64,000 nt of DNA from Candidatus Methylophosphatis roskildensis (GCA_016708905.1 JADJEV010000002.1:124001-188000); one strand, 5' to 3'. Counted from the first letter of the stretch, positions 51,111 to 63,609 are shown. Translations and numbers: made by a program. The notes: generated by a model not told the origin, from the sequence alone.

Positions 51111-53162
51111 TCACCATGCGCCCTGCAGCGAGCCGGCGCTGAAGCGCGGATCGCGGCTGACCGCCGAGATATCGACGAACTCAAACTGGCTCATCTGCAG
51201 TGTCTGCAACTGGGTGATGGTCGCCGGGTTCCATTGCGCGCTCGGCTCGCCCTGGACGAAGAGATTGCTGCCGATGTCGGCCACGTACAGCCCGTAGCGC
51301 TGCATCGCGCGCGCCAGCGCCTGGGCCTGAATGGTCCAGGTGCCCGGAACGACGAAGTCGGCGCGCAGCCGCAGCAGGGCGCCGAACGGAATGCCGTTGG
51401 GGGTATCGCCGCCCGCGGCATGGCGTGCCGGCCAGACGTAGGTGCGGGCGAGCACGCTGTCGAGGAAGGTGACGCGCAGGGCATGGCGCACCTCGCCCGC
51501 GCTGGCTTCATCGACCCGCGCCAGCAGCGGCAGGATTGGCAGGCCGGCCGCGTCCGATGAGGTCCACGTATCCGGGCGCAGAGCGTAGCCCCGCAGATCC
51601 CATGCCGCGGTGCTGCCGGCGGTCCAGCCGCCACCGACCTGGTAACTCAGCCAGCTCTCCCAGAGCCGACAGTTACCCTGCTCGACCACCAGCACATGGC
51701 GGTCGCCGCAGGTGTTCGGGTCGTTGCAGGCGCCGCCTTCGAGCTTGATGTGCGAATCCAGCGGGAACGGGAAGCGGCGCTGCGCGGCCGCCAGGGTGTC
51801 GCAACCGCGATGGATCGTGTAAGCGCTGCCCTGCGCCAGCGCGCAGTCGCTCTCGTCAGGATAGCCATTGGGGAAGGACACGTTTGGCCAGGTCGTGGTC
51901 GAGGCCGCGCCGTCGACGATGTTGTACGGGATGCCGTAGTAGTCGGCGTATTGCTGCGGGTTGTCGTTGGTGCCCCAGTCCGCGTGGAAGCGGCGCGTGC
52001 CGCCGATGGCCGCGATCCAGGCCGCGCTCTGCGCATGCGCCGGGAAGCGCGCGCGATCGTCGATGCGCAGATTGAACATCGCGTTGGCGGGGAACATCGG
52101 GCAGTTGCCGTTCGTCGGCCCGCTCGTCGCGGCAGGCAGGCTCACCGCCGCAATGCTGCTCGCCGTAGTACCGTGGATCAGGTTCCAGGCCGTGTCGTTG
52201 CCGCGGCGCCAGATGCCGTAGGGACTGCCGAAGTCGATGATCAGGTCGTCCTGGCCGTTGGCATCGGTGTCGGCGACCGCCATTCCGCGGGCGCTCACCC
52301 CGTGTAGCGGTTTCCAGCCGGCCGCCTGGCTCCAGATCCAGATGCCGTATGGATTGCCGAAATCGATCACCAGGCTGTCGGCAAAGCCGCTGCCGGCAAG
52401 ATCGGCGGCCACCGCCGACTTGGCGCTGGTGCCGTGCAGCGGCGCCCACGTCGGCGCGTTGTTCAGGCGCATCCAGATGCCGTAGGGGCTGCCGAAGTCG
52501 ATCACCAGATCGTCCTGCCCATTTCGGTCGAGATCGGCCTTGAGCATCCAGCGCGCAGTGGTGCCGTGGATCTGCTGCCAGACGGCGTTGTTGACCCAGG
52601 CCCACAGACCGTAAGGCGCGCCGAAGTCGATCAGCACGTCGCTGTGTCCGTCGTGATCGAGGTCGAGCGTGATGGCGTTCTTTGCGCTGGTTCCGTGCAG
52701 CGGCACCCAACTCGTGGCGTCGCGGTAGACCCAGATGCCGTAAGCGCTGCCGAAGTCGACGATCAGGTCGTCGTGCCCGCTGCCGTCGATGTCGGCGGCG
52801 ACGATCCATTTGGCGCCGATGCCATGCAGCGGCTTCCAGGCACCGCTGTCGAGCAGCGCCCAGATGCCCAGCCCGCTGCCGAAGTCGATGACGGTGTCGG
52901 CGACGCCGTTGTGGTCGATATCGGCGCGCACTGCGCTGGCCACTGCCCGGTTGTGGATGGATTGCCAATTGCCCGTCGCGGCGGCGTAGCCCCAGACGCC
53001 GTACTGGCTGCCGAAGTCGACCAGCAGATCACGCCCCTTGGCGGTGAGCGAAGCCGACGGCGGGAAATCATGCTGGGCATGGGCGGCTGGGCCGCCCAGC
53101 ATGATGACAAAGGCAAGCGCGCGGAGCAGACGCAGCGGCAGGGAGTCGAAGGATGGTGTCAT
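51111..53162 (-). CDS. Secreted protein with seven FG-GAP/VCBS-like repeats and an uncharacterised C-terminal domain
   Basis: 683 aa with a signal peptide (first about 28 residues, ending AHAQ). Residues about 40-345 hold seven tandem repeats of roughly 43-44 residues, each with DxDxxGxxD-type loops, a DFGSxYGIW core and a W..LHGTSAK tail; seven such units would make a seven-bladed propeller with calcium-type loops. The C-terminal 330 residues contain paired cysteines and segments such as GLPILPLLARVDEASAGEVRHALRVTF and MQRYGLYVADIGSNLFV, which I have seen in secreted proteins of actinobacteria but cannot name. ATG at 53162; longer open frame upstream is spurious. Function unknown, likely extracellular glycan or surface binding. 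Confidence 0.78.
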   Translation of the reverse strand: MTPSFDSLPLRLLRALAFVIMLGGPAAHAQHDFPPSASLTAKGRDLLVDFGSQYGVWGYAAATGNWQSIHNRAVASAVRADIDHNGVADTVIDFGSGLGIWALLDSGAWKPLHGIGAKWIVAADIDGSGHDDLIVDFGSAYGIWVYRDATSWVPLHGTSAKNAITLDLDHDGHSDVLIDFGAPYGLWAWVNNAVWQQIHGTTARWMLKADLDRNGQDDLVIDFGSPYGIWMRLNNAPTWAPLHGTSAKSAVAADLAGSGFADSLVIDFGNPYGIWIWSQAAGWKPLHGVSARGMAVADTDANGQDDLIIDFGSPYGIWRRGNDTAWNLIHGTTASSIAAVSLPAATSGPTNGNCPMFPANAMFNLRIDDRARFPAHAQSAAWIAAIGGTRRFHADWGTNDNPQQYADYYGIPYNIVDGAASTTTWPNVSFPNGYPDESDCALAQGSAYTIHRGCDTLAAAQRRFPFPLDSHIKLEGGACNDPNTCGDRHVLVVEQGNCRLWESWLSYQVGGGWTAGSTAAWDLRGYALRPDTWTSSDAAGLPILPLLARVDEASAGEVRHALRVTFLDSVLARTYVWPARHAAGGDTPNGIPFGALLRLRADFVVPGTWTIQAQALARAMQRYGLYVADIGSNLFVQGEPSAQWNPATITQLQTLQMSQFEFVDISAVSRDPRFSAGSLQGAW

Positions 53163-53236
53163 GGGCGGGACTCGAGTAACAGTTCGGAGGGAATGCCAAT
53201 CCGGGCTCGGCAGGTCGAGCGCAAGGACTCGCCCGC

Positions 53237-54622
53237 TCATTCCTTCGCCGCGCGGCGGATGGCGGCCGAGGCGGCGATCTGGCCCTGCGCCGAATACGCT
53301 TCGACGTTTTCCTCGATCGCGTTCGGATCGTAGAGGTAGTTCACCATCAAGCCATAGGATTGGGCAAATCCCTTGGCGGAGGTATCCGCGAGCCAGTTCA
53401 GGCGTTCGACGCGGGCACCGTTGCCCAGGTGAAAGCGCGCCACCGGGTCGAAAGGAAGCTCGCCTTTGCCGGTGCCTAGCAGGTAGCGGGCCGCCAGCCG
53501 CGTCAGGGGGTGGCGCAAGACGCGGCGCAAGTGCGGTTCGCCATGCCATTCGCCGCGTCTCAGATAGGCCGCGAGCGCGGCCGGATTGTGCGCGAATTCG
53601 CGTGGTGTGCCGGCGCTGGCCAGCAACCCCTCTCCCATCACCGCTTCGAGCTCCTTCGGGTTGTGCTCCACCCAGCGCCAGAACGTGGGCAGCGGTGACA
53701 AGGTTGAAAACGACTTCAGGCGCGGGAAGTCGCGCGTCAGATCGTCGATCACCCGCTTGAGCAGGAAATTGCCGAACGAGACGCCGCGCAGACCCCGCTG
53801 GGTGTTGGAAATCGAGTAGAAGATGGCGGTATCGGCTCGGCCGGTATCGAATACCGGTGCGTCCTCGTCCAGAAGCAGCTGGATGCTGTCGGCGAGTCGG
53901 TTCGTCAGCGCCACCTCGACAAAGATCAGCGGCTCGTGAGGCATGCGCGGGTGGAAGAAAGCGTAGCAACGCCGGTCCGTATCGAGACGGTTGCGCAAGT
54001 CCGTCCACGAATGGATCGTGTGCACCGCTTCGTACTCGATCAGCTTCTCCAGCAGCGCCGCCGGTGATTGCCAGGTAATGCGCTGGAGCTCGAGAAAGCC
54101 AACGTCGAACCAGTCGACAAACTGCGATTCCAGTTCAAGATCCAGCGGGTGCAAGCCTTCGTCCTGCGCCAGGTAGCGCAGCAGGTCCGCGCGCAGGTCC
54201 ACCAGGAACTTCACGCCCTGGGGCAATGCGTTGAACTGGGTCATGATGCGAAGACGCGAGGAGCGCAGCGCGGCGCGCAAGCCTGCCTCGGCATCCCATT
54301 GTCGCGGTGTCCCGATCGCTGCGTGATAAGCCTTGTGGGCCTTGGCCACCATCTGCGGATCGGGACCGAACTCGCGGGCAATCATGCACAGGAATTCGCG
54401 CCGGCCACGATCGCCGAGCCCGAGGTAGGTCTCAGCCAGCCTGGCCGCCCGTTGACGCGCCGCAACCTCACCACCAAGGGCGGTGGCACAGTCCTGAAGC
54501 TGGGATCGCAGGCGCACGAGCTGGCGCGGCGATAGCGGTTTGTCCTCCGTCCCCGCCTGACCACCCATGATCTGCCGCATCCTCTTCAGGCCGCGCGCGA
54601 CGACGTTCTCGATCTCAACCAT
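53237..54622 (-). CDS. Malonyl-CoA decarboxylase
   Basis: 461-aa enzyme converting malonyl-CoA to acetyl-CoA and CO2. The C-terminal acetyltransferase-like domain has HSWTDLRNRLDTDRRCYAFFHPRMPHEPLIFVEVAL, then DTAIFYSISNTQRGLRGVSFGNFLLKRV and LKSFSTLSPLPTFWRW, all highly typical of the family. The helical N-terminal domain (residues about 30-170) includes LAQDEGLHPLDLELESQFVDWFDVGFLELQRITW. No targeting peptide is seen. It stands alone upstream of the secreted protein gene; no malonyl-CoA synthetase lies beside it, although the oxalate-type ligase at 10661 could in principle work on a dicarboxylate. Confidence 0.95.
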   Translation of the reverse strand: MVEIENVVARGLKRMRQIMGGQAGTEDKPLSPRQLVRLRSQLQDCATALGGEVAARQRAARLAETYLGLGDRGRREFLCMIAREFGPDPQMVAKAHKAYHAAIGTPRQWDAEAGLRAALRSSRLRIMTQFNALPQGVKFLVDLRADLLRYLAQDEGLHPLDLELESQFVDWFDVGFLELQRITWQSPAALLEKLIEYEAVHTIHSWTDLRNRLDTDRRCYAFFHPRMPHEPLIFVEVALTNRLADSIQLLLDEDAPVFDTGRADTAIFYSISNTQRGLRGVSFGNFLLKRVIDDLTRDFPRLKSFSTLSPLPTFWRWVEHNPKELEAVMGEGLLASAGTPREFAHNPAALAAYLRRGEWHGEPHLRRVLRHPLTRLAARYLLGTGKGELPFDPVARFHLGNGARVERLNWLADTSAKGFAQSYGLMVNYLYDPNAIEENVEAYSAQGQIAASAAIRRAAKE

Positions 54623-54788
54623 ACTTCTTCACCCCTTGCCCGGTTTCTTTGGTGATGCGTCAGCGTCATTCGAGGTCGGCCAGATTCTGTTAACCTCACA
54701 CGCGATGCCGCCATTCGGTATTGTAATGGGCTACGGTGACAGCCAAAGTCGCCGGTCTGACGGCGCGTCGCGCGACTGAGACACGAAG

Positions 54789-54816
54789 TTGACAAGACAC
54801 AAATTGACACCATAAT
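54789..54816 (+). promoter_or_regulatory. Promoter of the vapBC pair
   Basis: TTGACA (54789-54794) and CATAAT (54811-54816) are separated by 16 bases. A second TTGACA begins at 54804, inside the spacer. The start ATG of the antitoxin is 26 bases after the -10 box. Good match to a sigma-70 promoter. Confidence 0.6.
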
Positions 54817-54841
54817 GGTTGCACTTCGGTTGGAGACAAAC

Positions 54842-55087
54842 ATGCCCACGACATTGACTCTGAAGAACATTCCCGATGAGGTGTACTTGCGGCTGAAGGC
54901 TTCGGCCGAGACGCATCGGCGCAGCCTGAACAGCGAGGCCATCGTTTGCCTGGAAGCGGTACTGCTGCCGGGCCGCGTGACACCGAGCGAACGGCTCGCC
55001 AGGGCACGTGCATTTCGGAGCGCCCTTCCCAAAGGGAAATTCGGGGTGCGCGACGTCGATTCGTTCAGGCGAGAAGGCCGGCAATGA
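54842..55087 (+). CDS. FitA/VapB-type ribbon-helix-helix antitoxin
   Basis: 81-aa protein beginning PTTLTLKNIPDEVYLRLKAS, then AETHRRSLNSEAIVCLEAVL, a ribbon-helix-helix pattern typical of FitA-like antitoxins. The ATG at 54842 follows TTGGAGAC. Its stop overlaps the VapC start by 4 bases. It should bind its own promoter with the toxin. Confidence 0.87.
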   Translation: MPTTLTLKNIPDEVYLRLKASAETHRRSLNSEAIVCLEAVLLPGRVTPSERLARARAFRSALPKGKFGVRDVDSFRREGRQ

Positions 55088-55476
55088 TAGTCGTCGATGC
55101 CAACGTACTGGCTTCGCTGTACCTGCCAACCGATTACACGGCCGGCGCCGAGGCGCTCTTCGAGCGCGACTCCGACTGGGTTGCCCCGGTCCTTTGGCGC
55201 AGCGAGTTCCGGAACATCCTCGCCGGTTACATGCGGCGCCGCACGCTGAGCTTCGACCAGGCACGCGACGTGCAGTCCGAAGCCGAGAGCCTGTTATCGG
55301 GCTCCGAGTACGAAGTGGAGTCACGACAAGTACTCGAGCTGGTGCACGACAGCGACTGCTCCGCCTACGACTGCGAATACGTGGCGCTGGCGATGACGCT
55401 CGGGGTGAAGCTGGTGACGATGGATACCACAATCCTGCGGGCATTCCCGAAACACGCAATTGCCATGACTGACTGA
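55084..55476 (+). CDS. PIN-domain toxin VapC
   Basis: 130-aa PIN ribonuclease. Acidic residues: Asp in VVDANVLASLYLP, Glu in WRSEFRNILAGYM, Asp in SAYDCEYVALAM and Asp in LVTMDTTILRAFP. The frame is intact, coupled by an ATGA overlap to the antitoxin. It lies next to the displaced metH fragment, so the region between 54789 and 57211 gathers two TA pairs. Confidence 0.9.
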   Translation: MIVVDANVLASLYLPTDYTAGAEALFERDSDWVAPVLWRSEFRNILAGYMRRRTLSFDQARDVQSEAESLLSGSEYEVESRQVLELVHDSDCSAYDCEYVALAMTLGVKLVTMDTTILRAFPKHAIAMTD

Positions 55477-55496
55477 GGCAAGCTGGCCAACGCCCC

Positions 55497-55763
55497 TCAC
55501 AGCACCGGCGCCAACCACCGACGGGCCTGATCGAGCGGCATGCCCTTGCGTCGCGCCGCGTCGGCGAGCTGGTCCTCGCCGATTTTGGTCACCGCGAAGT
55601 ACTGCGCCTGCGGGTGGGCGAGGTAGAAACCGCTCACCGCGGCGGTCGGCACCATCGCGTAGCTCGCGGTCAGCGTGACGCCGATCTTGTCGCTGGCGCC
55701 GAGCAGATCGAACAGCGCGCCCTTTTCGGTGTGATCGGGGCAGGCCGGGTAGCCGGCGGGGAA
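55497..55763 (-). pseudogene. Displaced copy of the metH 3' end
   Basis: About 87 codons match the MetH C terminus: GYPACPDHTEKGALFDLLGA, then SYAMVPTAAVSGFYLAHPQAQY and PLDQARRWLAPVL before the stop. At the DNA level 55504-55756 aligns without gaps to 57219-57471 with roughly eight mismatches by eye (about 97% identity). The stop codon differs (TGA here, TAA in metH). Upstream of the match the sequence is unrelated. An open frame from ATG 55832 could give a small fused protein, but this is unlikely to be functional. Confidence 0.82.
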
Positions 55764-56010
55764 GGGCGCAAGTGGGACCATCGACATTCGCTGTTTGACG
55801 GAACCGCCCGTTTTCGCTTGTCGGATCGCCATGTCTTCTGTTCTTCGCCCGAGCTGACCGATTGTCCGGCGCGACGGCTATTTGGCGGTCGCAGGGTGTT
55901 CGACGAGCACTATGTTTGCCGAGGAAGCCTGCTTGAAGGTCGTTGCTTCGGGGGCCAGCCGATGCCGCGGCGGAGTACGGATACGGGACTTTCAGGAATC
56001 GGCCCGGTGA

Positions 56011-56589
56011 TCAAATCAGTTCGGCGGCAGCTTTGAGACGGGCCGCACTGAGCGGGAGCTGAAGCTTTTCCAACGTGACGATCAAGTCGGCGCCGCACAC
56101 CGGCGGGTTTCGCAAACGTGCGCGCATGGCCTTGATCGCTTTGAGTGCCTGAATCTCCGCGAGGTCGATCTGGTTGAGCAGGAAATCGTCGGGATGCAGA
56201 GCTTCGACTCCGAATTGCGCGAGTGCCTGAGCCGGGAAGTCGTCCAGATTGTAGGTGACGATTGCATCGGCATGACCACAGATTGCTGCAGCCAACACGT
56301 GACGATCGTCTGCATCAGGCAATTCGACGGCGCCCTCGAGTTTTTCCCACCTGTCTATCAGGCTGTCAGGAACGGCGTCGTTCATGAGCTGGCAGGTTCG
56401 CCGAAGCTGGGATTCCGTCAGGTCACTCCGATTGGCGAGGAGATTGCGAACCCATTCGTCGTGAATTCGATTGGTCCAGCGCGCATGGAACAGGCCTTCG
56501 CGCGCGAGGCTCAACAGTAGATCTCGCAGCGGCGCCGGGTAGAGAACGCAGGCATCCAGAACGGCGGTGTAGCACGACGAGCCGGCCAC
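56011..56589 (-). CDS. PIN-domain protein (putative toxin)
   Basis: 192-aa protein with PIN-type acidic positions: TAVLDACVLYPAPLRDLLL, the Glu in RIHDEWVRNLL, LPDADDRHVLAAAI and AIVTYNLDDFP. It is of the longer PIN_3-like class with a helical C-terminal extension. Its gene starts 2 bases after its HTH partner's stop, which supports a TA pair. It lies inside the insert that duplicates the metH end. Confidence 0.85.
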   Translation of the reverse strand: MAGSSCYTAVLDACVLYPAPLRDLLLSLAREGLFHARWTNRIHDEWVRNLLANRSDLTESQLRRTCQLMNDAVPDSLIDRWEKLEGAVELPDADDRHVLAAAICGHADAIVTYNLDDFPAQALAQFGVEALHPDDFLLNQIDLAEIQALKAIKAMRARLRNPPVCGADLIVTLEKLQLPLSAARLKAAAELI

Positions 56590-56591
56590 GC

Positions 56592-57062
56592 TCAGTAACC
56601 GAGGCCAAGTTCCTGCGCCTGATCGGCGAGCTGTTGCAATGCGTCTTCGGTCGTGGCGTGCATTTGCTTTTGGAATGCAAGCAAGTCCTCGAACAGCACG
56701 CGGCGATGCCGCCCGACCTTCCGGCAGGCTAGCCGGCCGGCCTCGATCTGCTTCACCACGAACGGACGCGACACGTTGAGGAAGGCCGCCGCCTCCTGCG
56801 TCGAGAGTTCAAGCTTCTGCGGCATGAGGACGATGGGCTTGCGCTGGGCCATCAGGCCGAGTACATCGGCCATGAAACGCAAGGCCTTGGGAGGCAACTC
56901 GATCAGCGGCGCGCCTTCCGTATGGCCGGCCTCGTCCACCAACGCGATCCGCGCGGCCCGCGAATGATCGAGTGCGGCCATCAGGCAGCGCTGTGCGGCC
57001 TGCGCCATTGCGGCATCGTGCTCATCGAGCACGCTTTCGATTGCGTCGGGCCCGTTCTCCAT
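56592..57062 (-). CDS. Excisionase-type helix-turn-helix antitoxin
   Basis: 156-aa protein with a C-terminal MerR/excisionase-like HTH: LSTQEAAAFLNVSRPFVVKQIEAGRLACRKVGRHRRVLFEDLLAF. An N-terminal helical region of about 80 residues precedes it. This class of DNA-binding protein commonly pairs with PIN toxins. The ATG at 57062 has AAGGGG upstream; a start 16 codons earlier is possible. Coupled to the PIN gene. Between 57063 and 57211 is only the promoter region. Confidence 0.83.
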   Translation of the reverse strand: MENGPDAIESVLDEHDAAMAQAAQRCLMAALDHSRAARIALVDEAGHTEGAPLIELPPKALRFMADVLGLMAQRKPIVLMPQKLELSTQEAAAFLNVSRPFVVKQIEAGRLACRKVGRHRRVLFEDLLAFQKQMHATTEDALQQLADQAQELGLGY

Positions 57063-57211
57063 GATATCCCCTTGGTTTGCCTGCCCATTTTTGACCGCAG
57101 CGGCGGCCATTTGTTCGAACTATACGCAACAAACGTATTATACGAAACGGCCGGATTGTCCGGCTGAGGATTTCCGCACAGCCGGGCGAGCAGCGAGACC
57201 GCGAACAGGGA

Positions 57212-60904
<3,693 letters not shown>

Positions 60905-60972
60905 CGATCAGCCTTTCGAACGGCTACCGGAGGCGCGGATCGCAGGGGCACTTGACTAGTGACCCAAAGCAA

Positions 60973-61012
60973 AACGGCGCTACAAACCGGCTGTTGGTTT
61001 GTGAGCGCCGTT
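60973..61012 (-). terminator. Rho-independent terminator in the metH leader
   Basis: On the minus strand AACGGCGCT (61012-61004) pairs with AGCGCCGTT (60981-60973), with ACAAACC/GGTTTGT inside, followed by TTGCTTT. The 5' arm is part of the conserved 3' end of the SAH aptamer, so ligand binding should prevent the hairpin and allow metH transcription. Confidence 0.75.
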
Positions 61013-61064
61013 GTTCGGTTGCCGAGCCTGGCCCGCAACGGCGGGTCGCAACGCTCCTCGACAA
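60998..61064 (-). promoter_or_regulatory. SAH riboswitch upstream of metH
   Basis: On the minus strand it reads CGAGGAGCGTTGCGACCCG, then GCGGGCCAGGCTCGGCAAC and CAACGGCGCTCAC, the conserved core of the S-adenosylhomocysteine riboswitch as I recall it. It lies about 95 bases before the metH start, a known location for this class. Accumulating SAH would turn metH on. Ends are approximate; the terminator described separately overlaps its 3' side. Confidence 0.88.
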
Positions 61065-61237
61065 TGGCTGGATTCTAGCCCCAGGCGCCAGCACTGCCAA
61101 GGCTCGCCGCCGACACGGCCGGAACTCTGTCACGGCCGCTGCCCTGGGAACCCCATGAATAGGCGATCTGCGGCGAGACTGCTCGGAGAGGGCCGGCCCG
61201 TGCGGCTTCCAGAGCTGCCCGTCCGCGAGTGCCAAGT

Positions 61238-61263
61238 GGGGTTCTCGTTGGGGGTTCTCGTTG
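61238..61263 (+). repeat. 13-bp tandem repeat in the recA leader
   Basis: GGGGTTCTCGTTG occurs twice with no spacer, 62 bases before the recA start and just upstream of a CATAAT box (61288-61293). Confidence 0.8.
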
Positions 61264-61324
61264 GGCGTCCCACCGCAACTACTGTGCCATAATCGCTTCA
61301 ACACTCGACTGGAAGGAATCGCAC

Positions 61325-62362
61325 ATGGACGACAACAAGAGCAAGGCACTGGCTGCGGCGCTGGCACAGATCGAAAAGCAGTTCGGCAAGGGCTCGATCA
61401 TGCGCCTGGGCGACGGGGATGTCGTATCGGACATCCAGTCGGTGTCGACGGGCTCGCTGGGACTCGATATCGCGCTCGGTATCGGTGGTCTGCCGCGCGG
61501 CCGCGTGGTGGAAATCTACGGCCCGGAATCGTCGGGCAAGACCACATTGACGCTGCAGGTGATTGCCGAAATGCAGAAGCTCGGCGGTACCGCCGCATTT
61601 ATCGACGCCGAGCACGCGCTGGATACGACCTACGCCCAAAAACTGGGCGTAGACGTCGGTGATCTGCTGATTTCGCAGCCGGACACCGGTGAGCAGGCGC
61701 TGGAAATCGCCGACATGCTGGTGCGTTCGGGCGGCGTCGACATCGTCGTCATCGACTCGGTGGCGGCGCTCACGCCGCGGGCGGAAATCGAGGGCGAAAT
61801 GGGCGACCAGTTGCCCGGCTTGCAGGCGCGTCTGATGAGTCAGGCGCTGCGCAAGCTCACCGCCAACATCAAGCGCACCAACACGCTGGTGATCTTCATC
61901 AACCAGATCCGCATGAAGATCGGGGTGATGTTCGGCAATCCCGAGACTACTTCCGGCGGCAATGCGCTCAAGTTCTACGCCTCGGTGCGCCTGGACATCC
62001 GCCGCACCGGCGCGATCAAGAAGGGCGACGAGGTGGTGGGCTCGGAAACCAAGGTCAAGGTGGTCAAGAACAAGGTGGCGCCGCCGTTCCGCCAGGCCGA
62101 GTTCGACATTTTGTACGGTGAAGGTATCTCGCGCGAGGGCGAGATCATCGACATGGGTGTGAACCACAAGCTGGTCGACAAGTCGGGTGCCTGGTACGCC
62201 TACAACGGCGATCGCATCGGCCAGGGCAAGGACAACGCGCGCGAATACCTGCGCGAACACCCGGAGATCGCGCGCGAAATCGAGAACAAGATCCGCGCGG
62301 CGGTCAATCTGCCCGAGTTGCCGACGGTGACGGCTGCACCCCAGGCTGCGGCGGCTGCCTAG
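61325..62362 (+). CDS. recA: Recombinase RecA
   Basis: 345-aa DNA strand-exchange protein and LexA co-protease. Walker A is YGPESSGKTT, followed by FIDAEHALD, the VIDSVAALTPRAEIEGEMGD region of loop L1, FINQIRMKIGVMFGNPETTSGGNALKFY of loop L2, and an Ala-rich C-terminal tail. The ATG at 61325 has AAGGAAT upstream. CATAAT at 61288-61293 may be the -10 box; a clear LexA box is not obvious by eye. recX follows 10 bases later. Confidence 0.98.
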   Translation: MDDNKSKALAAALAQIEKQFGKGSIMRLGDGDVVSDIQSVSTGSLGLDIALGIGGLPRGRVVEIYGPESSGKTTLTLQVIAEMQKLGGTAAFIDAEHALDTTYAQKLGVDVGDLLISQPDTGEQALEIADMLVRSGGVDIVVIDSVAALTPRAEIEGEMGDQLPGLQARLMSQALRKLTANIKRTNTLVIFINQIRMKIGVMFGNPETTSGGNALKFYASVRLDIRRTGAIKKGDEVVGSETKVKVVKNKVAPPFRQAEFDILYGEGISREGEIIDMGVNHKLVDKSGAWYAYNGDRIGQGKDNAREYLREHPEIAREIENKIRAAVNLPELPTVTAAPQAAAAA

Positions 62363-62372
62363 TTCCGGACGG

Positions 62373-62816
62373 ATGGAGCTCACCTTGCGCGAGCGGGCTC
62401 TGCGCCTGCTCGCACGCCGCGACCACTCGCGCGTCGAACTGGTGCGCAAGCTCGCAACCCACGCTACTTCGGAAGAAATCGATTCCCTGGCGACCCAACT
62501 GGAGCAATCCGGCCTGCTATCCGATGCGCGCTTTGCCGAGAGCTTCGTCGCCGCGCGCGGTGCCCGGCTGGGTACGCTCAAGCTGCGTCACGAATTGAAG
62601 AATCGTGGCATCGCGCCTGAGTTGATCGAAGCGCATGCCGCGCGCGATACCGAATCCGAACTCGAAAGCGCGCGCGCGCTGTGGTTGCGCAAGTTCGGCT
62701 CGAAGCCTGCGGACGCGCGAGACTACGCGAAGCAGGCGCGCTTTCTTGCGGCTCGCGGGTTTTCGTCCGGGGTCGTGCACCGCTTGCTGAAGGATCCGCT
62801 GGGGGATGCGCAGTGA
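62373..62816 (+). CDS. recX: Regulatory protein RecX
   Basis: 147-aa inhibitor of RecA filaments. Helical repeats with RALRLLARRDHSRVELVRKLATH, LSDARFAESFVAARGARLGTLKLRHELKNRGI and KQARFLAARGFSSGVVHRLL, standard for RecX. It is expressed with recA. A small hairpin (about 62851-62866) lies in the 70 bases before lptB. Confidence 0.94.
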   Translation: MELTLRERALRLLARRDHSRVELVRKLATHATSEEIDSLATQLEQSGLLSDARFAESFVAARGARLGTLKLRHELKNRGIAPELIEAHAARDTESELESARALWLRKFGSKPADARDYAKQARFLAARGFSSGVVHRLLKDPLGDAQ

Positions 62817-62886
62817 GGCCGCCGGGCCGCCCCAAGGGCTCACGTTCCCGCTTGGCGGGACGGCGCGCAGCGCCAAAGGTGCCCAT

Positions 62887-63609
62887 ATGAGCATGCTCCG
62901 GGTGAACAGCCTGCGCAAGAAATACAAATCGCGTACCGTGGTGAAGGATGTCTCGTTCGAGATCGCCAGCGGTGAAGTGGTCGGCCTGCTCGGGCCCAAC
63001 GGCGCCGGCAAGACCACCTGTTTCTACATGATCGTGGGACTGATTGCGGCCGACGGCGGAGAAATCGCGCTCGATGGCCAGACGCTCACCCACATGCCGA
63101 TTCACCGTCGCGCGAAACTCGGCTTGTCCTACCTGCCGCAGGAGGTCTCGGTGTTTCGCAAGCTCAACGTGGCTGAGAACATCGAGGCCGTGCTGGAACT
63201 GCAGGGGTTGTCGAAGAACCGGATCCGCGAGCGGCTGGAAGAACTACTCGACGAACTGCATATCGCCCACCTGCGCGACAACACTGCGATTTCGCTCTCC
63301 GGTGGCGAGCGTCGAAGGGTCGAGATCGCCCGCGCGCTGGCCACCAGTCCGCGTCTGATTCTGCTGGATGAACCGTTCGCCGGCGTCGATCCGATCGCGG
63401 TGATCGACATCCAGAAGATCATCGCCTATCTGAAGCAGCGCGAGATCGGCGTGCTGATCACCGATCACAACGTCCGCGAGACACTGGGCATCTGCGACCG
63501 CGCCTACATCATCAACGAAGGCGAGGTGATGGCGGCAGGAAGTGCGCAGGAAATTGTTTATAATGAAAGCGTCCGGAAAGTCTATCTGGGCGAAAATTTC
63601 CGTCTCTGA
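62887..63609 (+). CDS. lptB: LPS export ABC transporter ATP-binding protein LptB
   Basis: 240-aa ATPase that drives extraction of LPS from the inner membrane with LptFG. Walker A GPNGAGKTTCFY, signature SLSGGERRRVEIARAL, Walker B LILLDEPFAGVDPIAV, H-loop VLITDHNVRETL. PQEVSVFRKLNVAENI is typical of LptB. The ATG at 62887 is preferred to the longer frame from 62806. It is followed by rpoN, as in most proteobacteria, but recX and not lptA/lptC precedes it. Confidence 0.95.
   Translation: MSMLRVNSLRKKYKSRTVVKDVSFEIASGEVVGLLGPNGAGKTTCFYMIVGLIAADGGEIALDGQTLTHMPIHRRAKLGLSYLPQEVSVFRKLNVAENIEAVLELQGLSKNRIRERLEELLDELHIAHLRDNTAISLSGGERRRVEIARALATSPRLILLDEPFAGVDPIAVIDIQKIIAYLKQREIGVLITDHNVRETLGICDRAYIINEGEVMAAGSAQEIVYNESVRKVYLGENFRL

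Noticed and set aside
51111..54008. A 965-codon open frame covering the propeller protein and extending into the malonyl-CoA decarboxylase region
   Set aside because: The first part is antisense-free shadow of the decarboxylase gene; the signal peptide and start at 53162 define the real protein.
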